Shown: one piece after another, positions 34,863-44,195 of the stretch
Position numbering within the stretch: the stretch's first letter is position 1
Layout of the letters: every line of letters starts with the position of its first letter
Assembly (NCBI GenBank): GCA_023474345.1
Contig: JAMCXS010000006.1
Location: forward strand, 1 to 49,027
Source of the DNA: Acidobacteriota bacterium
Lineage (GTDB): Bacteria; Acidobacteriota; Terriglobia; UBA7540
Direction of reading: 5' to 3'
DNA: 49,027 nt
The notes under the pieces: model-generated
What the model saw: only the letters and a program-made list of their open reading frames with translations
Database searches by the model: none
What the model was told of the DNA's origin: nothing
Made by a program: the position numbers and the translations under genes

Positions 34863-36593
34863 CTACAACATCGTTTCCCGCAAAACTTCTTCCAGCGTGG
34901 TCAATCCGGCCATTACTTTGATCAACCCGCTGCGCCGCAGCGGGATCATCCCTTGCTCGATCGCCTTTTTTCTAAGTTCAAGGGCGGAAGCACCTACCAG
35001 AACCAGTTCGCGCAGTTCGTCGGTTACTTCAAGAACCTCAAACAGTCCGATACGTCCTTTGTACCCTTTATTGTTGCAAGCTGAACATCCTGCACCACGA
35101 TATACTTTGACTTTCCTGGCTTCTTCGGGAGTGAAACCGGCTTTGGCAAGGACCTGCGGACTCACCTCAGCTTCCACCTTGCATTCCTGGCAGATGCGCC
35201 GAGTTAGACGCTGGGCGCAAATGAGATGAACGGAAGTGGCAACCAGAAAGGGTTCAATGCCCATATTCATCAGGCGCGAGATCGTCGACGGAGCGTCGCT
35301 GGTGTGCAAAGTCGAAAGCACCAGATGTCCCGTAAGCGCTGCCTTGATGGCGACTTCCGCGGTTTCAAAATCACGGATTTCTCCCACCATAATGATGTTG
35401 GGATCTTGCCGTAGAAAAGAACGTAGAGCCACTGCGAAGTTCAGGCCGATTTGCTCCTTCATCTGGACCTGGTTGATTCCAGGCAACTGAAACTCAACCG
35501 GATCTTCGGCTGTCATGATGTTGATGTCCGGCTTGTTGAGTTGCGCAATTGAAGAATAAAGTGTGCTCGCCTTCCCGCTCCCGGTGGGTCCAGCGACCAA
35601 GACCATTCCATAAGGCTTGAGGATCGCCGACTGGAACTTTTCGAGGGATTGTGGTTCAAAGCCGAGCGTGGTCATATCAAGGCAAAGACTTTCCTTATCT
35701 AACAACCTCATGACAACCTTCTCGGCATAAAGGGTGGGAAGCACAGACACCCGGAAATCGAGCTGTTTTTTCTTTCCCTCATGCATGATCTTGATCATGA
35801 TCCGGCCATCTTGCGGGAGCCGTTTTTCTGAAATATCAAGTTTGGCCATGATCTTGATTCGGCTGATGATCGCCTCACGGAGTTTTACAGGCGGTTGCAT
35901 AACCGTTTCAAGTACGCCGTCCACCCGATACCGGACCCGGTATTCCTTTTCGTAGGGTTCCAGGTGGATATCGCTTGCCCCGCGCTTCAGTGCGTCAGTT
36001 AGAAGGTAATAAACGAGCTTGATGATCGGAGCTTCTTCCGCAGCCTTTTCAAGGGCAGCGAAATTTAGCGTGGACTCGTCCTCAGCTTCCAGTTCGATGC
36101 TGTCGGTTTGCCCTTGATCAATAAAGTTAGCCAAGTCCTCGAATTCTTTTTTCCGCTCCCGCTCTTCGATCGAGCCATAGTGTTTTGTAATCGCTTCGGC
36201 AATGGATGATTCCGTGGACACAACCGGTTCGATGTTAAATCCGGTCATGAACTTGATGTCGTCCATGGCTAAGACGTTGGTCGGGTCTGCCATCGCCAGT
36301 GTTAGCGACGAACCGACACGGCTCAGGGGCAGCACCTGATATTTCAACGCGCTTTCCATCGGGATGATCTTGATCACACTAGAGTCGACTTCAAAGTAGG
36401 CCAGGGTGATAGAGGGGATTCCGTATTGCCGGGAGAGTATCGCAGCGATTTCGTCCTCAGTCAGAATACCTAGTTTAACGAGACTGCTGCCCAGCCGGCC
36501 ACCATTGATTCGCTGGTAATCGAGCGCCTCTTGAAGCTGCGCCGGAGTTATGAGATTTTCCTCCGTTAACAATTCCCCCAGTTTCCCGGACAT
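34863..36593 (-). CDS. pilB: Type IV pilus assembly ATPase PilB with a substituted Walker A residue
   Basis: The N-terminal MSHN/T2SE-N domain (about 1-150) starts MSGKLGELLTEENLITPAQL. The PilB ATPase core has SDIHLEPYEKEYRVRYRVDG, an Asp box, Walker B IIMVGEIRDFETAEVA, the His box LSTLHTSDAP, and a tetracysteine zinc site (CQECK and CSACNNKGYKGR). Length is 576 residues, normal for PilB. The Walker A motif reads GPTGSGKASTL: the residue after the catalytic lysine (Lys341) is Ala342 (codon GCG at 35568-35570), where the family has Thr that ligates Mg. Activity may be reduced. The start at 36593 follows GAGGG with good spacing; the frame extends to 36644. Confidence 0.92.
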   Translation of the reverse strand: MSGKLGELLTEENLITPAQLQEALDYQRINGGRLGSSLVKLGILTEDEIAAILSRQYGIPSITLAYFEVDSSVIKIIPMESALKYQVLPLSRVGSSLTLAMADPTNVLAMDDIKFMTGFNIEPVVSTESSIAEAITKHYGSIEERERKKEFEDLANFIDQGQTDSIELEAEDESTLNFAALEKAAEEAPIIKLVYYLLTDALKRGASDIHLEPYEKEYRVRYRVDGVLETVMQPPVKLREAIISRIKIMAKLDISEKRLPQDGRIMIKIMHEGKKKQLDFRVSVLPTLYAEKVVMRLLDKESLCLDMTTLGFEPQSLEKFQSAILKPYGMVLVAGPTGSGKASTLYSSIAQLNKPDINIMTAEDPVEFQLPGINQVQMKEQIGLNFAVALRSFLRQDPNIIMVGEIRDFETAEVAIKAALTGHLVLSTLHTSDAPSTISRLMNMGIEPFLVATSVHLICAQRLTRRICQECKVEAEVSPQVLAKAGFTPEEARKVKVYRGAGCSACNNKGYKGRIGLFEVLEVTDELRELVLVGASALELRKKAIEQGMIPLRRSGLIKVMAGLTTLEEVLRETML

Positions 36594-36891
36594 CCCGTAC
36601 CCTCGACCGTTTCCAGGCAGATCAACTGCTGATTTTGTCCCCATAAGATTTCGAGTCCTTAATGGCGCAGACAGCGCAGATCACTGGCAGGCAGAATGCG
36701 CAAGTCATCATAGCCATTTGAACATCGCAATATCCATCGCGTCAGTCCCTCTTGAGAATCCTGTTACCAGCCTCGATGTTTCACATGCCGACAACCGCTA
36801 ACTTGAGAGGTAAATCTAAAACAGCCGCGAATTATGGGAAATCTCCGGTCGAACTTGACTTCCTAGTAAGGACCGTATTAATTTCGAGTCT

Positions 36892-37677
36892 ATGCAACGC
36901 GCGGCTCAGCCGCTTGGAGTTGAGCCGGGTGAGGTGCTTGAGCAGTATTACAAATCGCTGCTGCAGCAGTTCGGCCCGCAAGCTTGGTGGCCGGCACGCA
37001 CTCGCCTGGAGGTCATCCTCGGCGCCATCCTGACTCAAAACACCAGTTGGCGGAATGTCACCGTAGCGATCCGTCACCTTCGGAAAACCGGCTTTCTCCG
37101 CTGGGCGCGATTGCGCGCGGCTTCTGCCACTGAACTTGAAGCTTGCGTGCGTCCGGCCGGGTACTTTCGGCAGAAGGTCCGCACCATCCAAACGTTTGTA
37201 AAATGGCTCGACCAAACCCACTTCGGCTCCCTTGATGCCCTTTTCGCCCAACCGCCCCAGTTGCTTCGGGAACAACTCATTGAACTGCGAGGGCTTGGGC
37301 CAGAAACCGCGGATGCCATCTTGCTGTACGCCGGAAAGCAACCATTCTTCGTCGCTGACGCTTATACACGCCGCGTTCTGGCCCGCCATGCCTTGATCTC
37401 GGCGCGCGACGGCTATTCCGCCGCACAGCAATTCCTGCACCAGCATCTGCCACACGAAGAAGCTATTTTTAACGAGTTCCACGCGCTTCTGGTAGAAACC
37501 GGAAAGCGTTTTTGCAAGCGACAGGCGCCCCAATGTGAAGGCTGCCCGCTTCAAAGGTTCCTGCTCTCCGGACAGCAGCGAAATCTTGTTTTTGGGATTA
37601 ATGGGTTCAAATCTCAGAAGACTCACCCGGCCGTTACACGAAGGGAGCCGGGGACAACAGCTTATGGCTACAAATGA
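36892..37677 (+). CDS. Endonuclease III-related HhH-GPD DNA glycosylase
   Basis: The 261-residue protein has the HhH-GPD fold, with ILGAILTQNTSWRNV near the N-terminus, the helix-hairpin-helix LIELRGLGPETADAILLYA, and the catalytic Asp in FFVADAYTRR. In Endonuclease III the hairpin carries a lysine (G-x-G-x-K-T-A) needed for lyase activity; here the position is Glu. The iron-sulphur loop has Cys-x6-Cys-x2-Cys (CKRQAPQCEGC), but the expected fourth cysteine, five residues on, is Leu. It may be a monofunctional glycosylase of the Nth-related branch. Its end overlaps the start of ntrY by 14 bases. Confidence 0.82.
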   Translation: MQRAAQPLGVEPGEVLEQYYKSLLQQFGPQAWWPARTRLEVILGAILTQNTSWRNVTVAIRHLRKTGFLRWARLRAASATELEACVRPAGYFRQKVRTIQTFVKWLDQTHFGSLDALFAQPPQLLREQLIELRGLGPETADAILLYAGKQPFFVADAYTRRVLARHALISARDGYSAAQQFLHQHLPHEEAIFNEFHALLVETGKRFCKRQAPQCEGCPLQRFLLSGQQRNLVFGINGFKSQKTHPAVTRREPGTTAYGYK

Positions 37678-39919
37678 CCAGCCGCGACCTCCCCGGAGAA
37701 GAGTTTTCCAGATCTTCCTGCTCATTCTGGTTCCCATACTTTTATTTATCGGCTGGAGCCAAGCTTCCCTAAACCTTTCTTTTATTCGTCCTGAGAATGC
37801 GGGACAGACACTGCTGCTTCTGGTATTCTCGGCACTTATTTTTCTGGCCTTTGTCATCTTTGCGCTTATTCTTGCCCGAAACCTGTTGAAGCTTTATGCG
37901 GAAAGGCGGGCACAACGACTGGGGTCCCGTTTCAAGACCAAGATGGTGGTGGCGTTCCTGGCGTTAACCTTGCTTCCTGTATGTTTTCTGTTTGCTTTCG
38001 CCTATGGCCTGTTGAACCGTAGCATTGATAAGTGGTTTGGCATGCCGTTTGACGTAATCCGCGCGGACGCCTCAGAGGTTATCCGCGAGCTTGAAATTCA
38101 GGCTGAAAACCGATCCCGCCATCTGGCTATCCGTTTGGCGGCCAACGCGCAATTAAGCGAGGCCGCTGTATCATTGGATCGGGGGGCGGCCAAAACAGCA
38201 CTGCAACGAGAAGTATCTGACTTATCCTCTGAGTCCGTGATGCTCCTTGATCCGCGCGGGAGGATCCTTGCCGCAGTCGGAAACGTTGAATTGCGACCCG
38301 CTGCTGTTCGTGAACTCCTACCCGGCGTTACCTTCAATCGCCTGCCGACCGGTGGAATTTCAGGCAGAGAGAAGTTTGAGAACGAGGATATTGGCTACTC
38401 GATAGAGTCACTCAAGACGTCAGGAGGGACAACCATCGGCAGTGTGGTTGCAATAACGCGGCTGCCAGCAAATATCGCTCGCATCGCCAGTCAGATTCAG
38501 GGCGAGGCCCAGAAATACGATGAGTTAAGCCATCAGCGCAAAGCCGTTCGGCGCATCTACCTTTTATCTCTCTGCTTGCTTACCCTTCTGATTCTTTTTG
38601 CGGCGTCCTGGTTTGCCTTGTTTCTCTCCAAACAGGTGACCGTTCCAATCCAGGCACTCGCCAATGCCACGCACGAAGTGTCCAAGGGCAATCTCAGCTT
38701 TCGCATAACCGCGCGGGCCGACGACGAGCTTGGCCGATTGATTAAGTCATTTAATGACATGACACAGCAACTGGAGGAAAACCGGCTCGCCCTCGAAAGA
38801 GCTGCCCGCGAAATCCGAAACGCCAATCGCCAATTGGAAGAACGCAGCAACATGATGGAGGCAATCCTCGAAAACATTCCGACCGGGGTGGTCTCCTTCG
38901 ATCCACAGGGACGAATTGTGCGGTTCAACTCCACCGCTGAGCGTATGTTTGGCCGTGAAACCATCAAAAATGCAAGGCGGTTAGCGGATCTGCTTTCGGC
39001 TGATGAAGCTAGAGATCTAGGGCTCCTTTTTCGCCGCGCTCTGCGGCAGGGGGTGGTAACTCGCCAGATGGAACTTGGGCTTGGGGAGCGTCGCGCCTTT
39101 GTTGCCTTAACCCTCTCTTCAATCCGGGCCCGGCATGGCGCGGTTGGATCGCTGTTGGTTCTGGAGGATTTGACGGAATTACTCCGAGCACAAAAGGCGG
39201 TAGCATGGCAGGAAGTAGCGCAGCGGATCGCCCACGAGATTAAGAATCCCCTTACCCCGATCCAGCTTTCTGCCGAACGAATTCACCGCTGGATCGACCG
39301 CGCGGCACCCCACTTGCCTGATCACGATCTTGTGGCTGCCGTCCAACAGAGCGCTTCACTGATCGAGCGTGAGGTCGCAACGCTCAAGGGCCTGGTCGAC
39401 GAGTTTTCCCATTTCGCGCGATTTCCGGGGTCACGCCCCGTTTTGTCCGATTTGAATGCTATTGTGCAAAAGGCTCTGGACGTTTTCGAAGGAAGACTCA
39501 ACGGGATTGCCATGCGATGTGACCTAGCCGCCAGTTTACCCTCTGTTCAAGCCGATCCGGACCAGATGAAACGCGTTTTGGTCAACTTGATCGACAACGC
39601 TGCAGAGGCTCTGGGGCAATCACCCATTAGAGAGATCTGGGTGCGCACGGTGCTTGATCCGGCGCGTGATGTGGTTGTAATCGTGGTGGCCGATAGCGGC
39701 CCCGGCATTCCCCGGGAAGCAAAGGAGCGTCTATTTCTTCCTTTCTTTTCGACCAAACGCCGGGGTACCGGTTTAGGTCTGGCTATCGTCAGCCGCATTG
39801 TATACGAGCACAACGGATCGATTCGCGTGGAGGAAAACCGTCCGCTCGGAACAAAGTTTATAATTGAACTGCCTGTGGAACACGCCGCTGCGCCGGCGAC
39901 AAAATCGTTGAGGCCTTGA
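37664..39919 (+). CDS. ntrY: NtrY-type sensor histidine kinase
   Basis: Two N-terminal membrane segments (about 14-35 and 48-70) and a third near 98-115 precede a large extracytoplasmic domain. A further segment (about 300-325) leads to HAMP (SKQVTVPIQALANATHEV), PAS (ILENIPTGVVSFDPQGRIV), HisKA with IAHEIKNPLTPIQLSAERI and HATPase with NLIDNAAEAL, DSGPGIP and GTGLGLAIVSRI. HEIKNPLTPIQLSAER is diagnostic of NtrY. The ATG at 37664 (MATNDQPRPP) fits family N-termini, while the frame runs back to 37535 inside the glycosylase gene. ntrX follows. Confidence 0.93.
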   Translation: MATNDQPRPPRRRVFQIFLLILVPILLFIGWSQASLNLSFIRPENAGQTLLLLVFSALIFLAFVIFALILARNLLKLYAERRAQRLGSRFKTKMVVAFLALTLLPVCFLFAFAYGLLNRSIDKWFGMPFDVIRADASEVIRELEIQAENRSRHLAIRLAANAQLSEAAVSLDRGAAKTALQREVSDLSSESVMLLDPRGRILAAVGNVELRPAAVRELLPGVTFNRLPTGGISGREKFENEDIGYSIESLKTSGGTTIGSVVAITRLPANIARIASQIQGEAQKYDELSHQRKAVRRIYLLSLCLLTLLILFAASWFALFLSKQVTVPIQALANATHEVSKGNLSFRITARADDELGRLIKSFNDMTQQLEENRLALERAAREIRNANRQLEERSNMMEAILENIPTGVVSFDPQGRIVRFNSTAERMFGRETIKNARRLADLLSADEARDLGLLFRRALRQGVVTRQMELGLGERRAFVALTLSSIRARHGAVGSLLVLEDLTELLRAQKAVAWQEVAQRIAHEIKNPLTPIQLSAERIHRWIDRAAPHLPDHDLVAAVQQSASLIEREVATLKGLVDEFSHFARFPGSRPVLSDLNAIVQKALDVFEGRLNGIAMRCDLAASLPSVQADPDQMKRVLVNLIDNAAEALGQSPIREIWVRTVLDPARDVVVIVVADSGPGIPREAKERLFLPFFSTKRRGTGLGLAIVSRIVYEHNGSIRVEENRPLGTKFIIELPVEHAAAPATKSLRP

Positions 39920-40004
39920 AAAGCGAGGAAGGTTCTGATAGCTTCGGTCACCCCGGCGACGCAAGCGATAGTATCTATGGCAGGCGGCTGAGGGAGAAAC
40001 AATT

Positions 40005-41375
40005 TTGGAGAATTATTCGGTGCTAGTAGTTGACGACGAAGAGGGGATCCGGCAGTCGTTGACGGACGTGCTCCAGGACGAAGGATATCGGGTCACGGCG
40101 GTTGAAAGTGGCGAGGCCTGCCTGGATTTTCTTTCCAAGGAAACCTGCGATGTTCTCTTGCTCGACGTCTGGCTTCCGGGCATCGATGGCCTTGAAACGC
40201 TAGAGATGGTCCGCGCCCTGAGAAATTCACCCGTCGTCGTCATGATCTCTGGCCACGGTACGATTGAGACCGCCGTCCGGGCAACAAAGAGGGGAGCGTT
40301 CGATTTCATTGAAAAGCCGCTTTCGATCGAAAAAACTCTTCTTACGCTGAAGCACGCGGTCGAAGAACTCAAATTATCAATCCAGAACCGGGAACTACGG
40401 CAGGAACTCGAGGAGAAGTATCGCATCATCGGCGATAGCGTTCCTATGAAAGCGTTACGGCAGCAGTTGAACCTTGCGGCTCCCACCAACGGGCGCGTGC
40501 TGATCTACGGAGAAAGCGGGACCGGCAAAGAACTAGTCGCCCACGCGCTCCACCAGATGAGCATACGATCTGAAGGCCCATTCGTTGAAGTCAATTGTGC
40601 GGCCATTCCGGAGGAATTAATTGAAAGTGAATTGTTCGGGCACGTCAAAGGTTCATTTACCGGAGCGGTCGAAGATAAGATCGGCAAGTTCGAGCAGGCG
40701 GACGGCGGGACTCTGTTTCTGGACGAAATCGGAGATATGAGTCTGCGGACCCAGTCGAAGGTCCTCCGGGTGATCGAAGAACAGCGGTTTTCTCCGCTGG
40801 GCTCCCAAAAGGACCTTCGGGTCGACGTGCGAGTTGTTGCTGCAACTAACAAGAATCTGGAAGAGGAAATCCAAAAGGGAAATTTCCGGGAAGATCTGTT
40901 TTTCCGCCTTAACGTTATCCCGTTTTATGTCCCGCCGCTGAGGGAACACCCGGAAGATATCCCAGAGTTGGTAAATTATTTCCTTGGAGCATTCGCCAGC
41001 GCTTATGGCCGGCGGCCAAAACATTTTTGTGAGCCCGCATTAAAGGCTCTCCTAAACTATCGCTGGCCGGGGAACGTCCGGGAGCTTCGGAATCTGATTG
41101 AACGGATGGTTATCATGGTTCCCGGTGACCGCATCGAGCGCCGTCACCTTCCTCAAACGTTTTCCAATCACTATGAACAATACGGAGCTTCCCGCGGTAC
41201 AACGCCAGGATTCTCTACCCTCCACGAAGCGCGTGCAGCCTATGAACGCGATTATATCGTTCGCAAGCTCGAAGAAAACCAGGGAATCGTCAGCCGCACG
41301 GCAGAGGTCCTGGGGCTCGAACGCAGCCATCTCTACCGCAAAATGAAATCTCTGGGGATTACTTCCAAGGAATGA
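40005..41375 (+). CDS. ntrX: NtrX-type sigma-54 response regulator
   Basis: The receiver has Asp54 (LLLDVWLPGIDGLE). The AAA+ domain has Walker A GESGTGKE, the sigma-54 loop GSFTGA (Ala to Ser variant of GAFTGA, common in NtrX), Walker B GGTLFLDEIGD and WPGNVRELRNLIERM. The C-terminus has a Fis helix-turn-helix (RTAEVLGLERSHLYRKMKSLGI). The start is TTG at 40005, reading LENYSVLVVDDE, with GAGGGAG eight bases upstream; no ATG lies near. It lies 85 bases downstream of ntrY and is its expected partner, linking envelope or redox/nitrogen signals to sigma-54 genes. Confidence 0.93.
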   Translation: MENYSVLVVDDEEGIRQSLTDVLQDEGYRVTAVESGEACLDFLSKETCDVLLLDVWLPGIDGLETLEMVRALRNSPVVVMISGHGTIETAVRATKRGAFDFIEKPLSIEKTLLTLKHAVEELKLSIQNRELRQELEEKYRIIGDSVPMKALRQQLNLAAPTNGRVLIYGESGTGKELVAHALHQMSIRSEGPFVEVNCAAIPEELIESELFGHVKGSFTGAVEDKIGKFEQADGGTLFLDEIGDMSLRTQSKVLRVIEEQRFSPLGSQKDLRVDVRVVAATNKNLEEEIQKGNFREDLFFRLNVIPFYVPPLREHPEDIPELVNYFLGAFASAYGRRPKHFCEPALKALLNYRWPGNVRELRNLIERMVIMVPGDRIERRHLPQTFSNHYEQYGASRGTTPGFSTLHEARAAYERDYIVRKLEENQGIVSRTAEVLGLERSHLYRKMKSLGITSKE

Positions 41376-41465
41376 GGGAATTTATTCGCTTTGTCGCCAA
41401 AATTTTCGCCAGCGGTTGTTTTTCATTGCGGTGATGGCCGGCCGGCTGACAGATACCTTCGTCCA

Positions 41466-42371
41466 CTAACCTTCCCCGCGATAATCAAGAGCGGCAACGA
41501 CGGTAGCGTCGTCCCGCCAGTGCGGTTCAACGCGAACAAAAAGTCGCAGAAAAACCTGAGGGGGAAAAATCTTTTCCAGTTCTCGGCGAGCCTCGGTACC
41601 GATCTGCTTGATTCGGCTTCCGCCTTCCCCAATGATAATAGGTTTTTGTGATTCTTTTTCGACCAGGATTGTGGCCTCAATTCGGGTCAAGGTCTGCGAC
41701 TCCTCAAAGCCATCAATGAGCACTGCGCTGGCATAAGGCAGTTCCTGCCGCGTGTTGCGGATCACGCTTTCGCGTATGATTTCGCTTGAAAGGAACCGTT
41801 CGGGCTGGTCTGTGTAGACATCAGGCGGAAAGTACGCTGCACCTTCCGGCAATCTGGCAATAACAGCGTCAAGCACATCTGGGACCCCCGTCCCTTTCAG
41901 CGCTGAAATAGGAAAAATTTCCTCGAAAGTATGCAACTTAGAATACCGGTCCATCAAAGGCAAAAGTGCGGTCTTCCGAATGCGGTCGATTTTGTTGAGC
42001 AGAAGAATCGTGCGAGGGGAGTATTCCGCCAGAAGTTGGAGGGCGAATTCGTCACCTTTGCCAAAGGGTACTGAAGCGTCGGCAATCATCAGAGCCAAGT
42101 CGCGTTCCTCAAGCGCTTCACGAACAAAGGTCATCATTTGTTCATTCAGTCGGCAAAGCGGTCGGTGGATACCCGGCGTGTCCATAAAGACAACCTGGGC
42201 GTCAGGACGGTGGGCAACTCCAACAATACGGTTTCGGGTCGTCTGCGACACAGGCGTGACAATCGAAACTTTTGCTCCGACTAATGCATTGATTAGTGTG
42301 CTCTTGCCTGCGTTGGGCCGGCCGACGATTGCGACAAAGCCTGACCTGAATGTCTTATTGGGCTTGGACAT
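41466..42371 (-). CDS. era: GTPase Era
   Basis: The G-domain has G1 GRPNAGKST, G2 near SQTTRNRIVG, G3 DTPGIH and G4 NKID. A C-terminal KH domain carries IIGEGGSRIKQIGTEARREL, which binds the 3' end of 16S rRNA. The length of 301 residues is normal. Era acts in 30S maturation and links to cell division. The start at 42371 overlaps the end of the CBS-protein gene by 17 bases, so era is translationally coupled to it. It converges on ntrX. Confidence 0.95.
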   Translation of the reverse strand: MSKPNKTFRSGFVAIVGRPNAGKSTLINALVGAKVSIVTPVSQTTRNRIVGVAHRPDAQVVFMDTPGIHRPLCRLNEQMMTFVREALEERDLALMIADASVPFGKGDEFALQLLAEYSPRTILLLNKIDRIRKTALLPLMDRYSKLHTFEEIFPISALKGTGVPDVLDAVIARLPEGAAYFPPDVYTDQPERFLSSEIIRESVIRNTRQELPYASAVLIDGFEESQTLTRIEATILVEKESQKPIIIGEGGSRIKQIGTEARRELEKIFPPQVFLRLFVRVEPHWRDDATVVAALDYRGEG

Positions 42372-43641
42372 GGGTAGCCGGTGTATATGGAGTTGGGGAA
42401 GGAAAAACTAGACGTACCTTTAGGACCGTGCGGTGATTGACTTCCACAACCTCGATCGTTATGCCGCTGGCTTCTACTTTTTCGCCAGCAGCGGGCATAT
42501 GGCCCAGCCGAGCGAGTACCAGACCGGCGACAGTGGAATAATCTCCGCTCTCCAGCTCAATATGTAATTGATCCGCAAGTTGAGCGAGTTCCGTGTGGCC
42601 TGCCACGACGTAGGTATTGGGAGACTCGTTAACGATATCCCGCTCATGGGGCTCAACCTCATCGCGAATTTCACCCACGAGTTCTTCAACAAGATCTTCA
42701 ATTGTTACCAGACCGGAAACACTGCCGTATTCATCAATGACAATCGCTAATTGCAGTGTGGTTTTCTGCAAGTCCTTCAGTAAGTCGCGAATAGGTTTTG
42801 TCTCAGGCACGAAGCGCACGGGCTTCATCAACGAACGCAGCGTCACAGTTGCTTGCTCGTTCGGCGACAGTTCGGCTAGGTCTCGGATGCTAACCACGCC
42901 TTCGATGTGGTCCAGTTCCCTAGAATAGACAGGGTAACGCGTGTAACGGCGATCCCGGAATAGACTACGCAACTCTTCGATCGGCATGTCAATTTCAATG
43001 GCGGCGATTTCCGGCCTGGGGGTCATCACTTCCCGAACCACTTTGTTTCCAAACTCTATAACGGACTGCAGCATCTCTTGTTCAACCTTGGTGATCAGTC
43101 CCGACTCCTCCCCTGCCTCAATCAGTTCCTTTAACCCTTTTTCCGGCTTCGGGGCGTCGTCCTCGCTCTCGGGAGCTTCGAGGAGACGGGCGATGGTGGT
43201 TGAAATTAGAATCGGAAAAGTTACGGGCAGCGCGAGATAAACCGTAGCCCGAAGTATGGGTAGCCAATTGCGCAGGATGGCTTCCGGTTCGTCGTGGCGT
43301 GCGACCAGGATGAAAGGTATTAGCTGGTCGAGGATCACGATTGTTGCAAGCACCAGAACCAGCGACGCACTGAGGTTTTCCCACAATCGACCGGAGTCGC
43401 GGAAGATAAAAAGTCCCGTCAACCCCACGGCATAGAGGGCCATCGCCACGCCGTGCAAGGCTGAAATTGATACGCCCACACGCTCCCTGTCCGCCCTAAT
43501 GCGGCGGACGTCGCCGGTCTGAAACAACGCTCGCGCCCCCACGGGTGTCAACCGGCGCATCAAGAGTCGCAGATAGGAAGCGACGGAGCCCGTTATGACG
43601 AGCAGCCCAAGCACGAAGACCCAAAGGATATTAACGATCAT
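42355..43641 (-). CDS. HlyC/CorC-type CBS-domain membrane protein
   Basis: The N-terminal part (about 1-160) contains four hydrophobic segments and resembles the DUF21/CNNM transmembrane domain. A tandem CBS pair follows (VREVMTPRPEI ... YTRYPVYSRELDHIEGVVS and LMKPVRFVPET ... QLAIVIDEYGSVSGLVTIEDL). A CorC_HlyC domain ends the protein (GDYSTVAGLVLARLGHMPAAGE). Members are implicated in magnesium or cobalt efflux. The start MIVNILWVF at 43641 leaves four bases after ybeY; a further upstream ATG at 43683 would overlap ybeY by 38 bases. The order phoH-ybeY-this-era is widespread. Confidence 0.88.
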   Translation of the reverse strand: MIVNILWVFVLGLLVITGSVASYLRLLMRRLTPVGARALFQTGDVRRIRADRERVGVSISALHGVAMALYAVGLTGLFIFRDSGRLWENLSASLVLVLATIVILDQLIPFILVARHDEPEAILRNWLPILRATVYLALPVTFPILISTTIARLLEAPESEDDAPKPEKGLKELIEAGEESGLITKVEQEMLQSVIEFGNKVVREVMTPRPEIAAIEIDMPIEELRSLFRDRRYTRYPVYSRELDHIEGVVSIRDLAELSPNEQATVTLRSLMKPVRFVPETKPIRDLLKDLQKTTLQLAIVIDEYGSVSGLVTIEDLVEELVGEIRDEVEPHERDIVNESPNTYVVAGHTELAQLADQLHIELESGDYSTVAGLVLARLGHMPAAGEKVEASGITIEVVEVNHRTVLKVRLVFPSPTPYTPATHVQAQ

Positions 43642-43645
43642 AGCG

Positions 43646-44134
43646 CTAATCGGCACGCTGGAAGGATTCCTGGCGGCAGCCATATGCTCCAGCCGCCATG
43701 TCTAGACGCTCACGTAAGGACAATTCCAACGCGGCCATTTCCCCCTGGTCTGTCTCATGATCATAGCCAAGTAAATGAAGAGCCCCATGAAGAATCAGCC
43801 ATCGGATTTCCACATCGATGGAATGCCCTTCAAGCCGGGCGTTGCGCTCCGCCGTGTTAATCGAAATCACGATATCGCCCAGAAAATCATGAAATTCGTT
43901 GACCCCAAGGTGTTCCATGCCGTTTTCATCTCGGGACTGCCACGGGAAGGATAAGACGTCAGTCGGCGTTGCCTTACCCCTAAAAAACGAGTTCAGACGG
44001 CAGATTTCGTCGTCATTTACAAAACAAACGTTGAAATCCCCGCGGCCCATTTTTAACAGTTTCCTTACCCGCCGTACATACGCGCGTAACTCAGCCAAGT
44101 TTAGGTGCATTTCCCTTTGCCGGTTGAGAATCAC
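43646..44134 (-). CDS. ybeY: Endoribonuclease YbeY
   Basis: The single-domain metalloprotein shows the zinc motif HGALHLLGYDH (three His and the nearby Asp) and the conserved NSFFRGKATPTDVLSFPW. YbeY matures 16S rRNA 3' ends and takes part in 70S quality control. The 162 residues start with GTG at 44134 (reading VILNRQRE, typical of the family); an ATG at 44110 is an alternative. It lies between phoH and the CBS-domain gene. Confidence 0.93.
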   Translation of the reverse strand: MILNRQREMHLNLAELRAYVRRVRKLLKMGRGDFNVCFVNDDEICRLNSFFRGKATPTDVLSFPWQSRDENGMEHLGVNEFHDFLGDIVISINTAERNARLEGHSIDVEIRWLILHGALHLLGYDHETDQGEMAALELSLRERLDMAAGAYGCRQESFQRAD

Positions 44135-44195
44135 AGCCGAGCCGTCCTACGTCGAAATTCCGTCATATATCCAAGTCGGCATCCCTTCCATCACG

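Noticed and set aside
36832-37857. 341-codon minus-strand frame opposite the glycosylase gene
   Set aside because: The plus strand encodes a clear HhH-GPD protein; the antisense product is low-complexity and unrecognisable.
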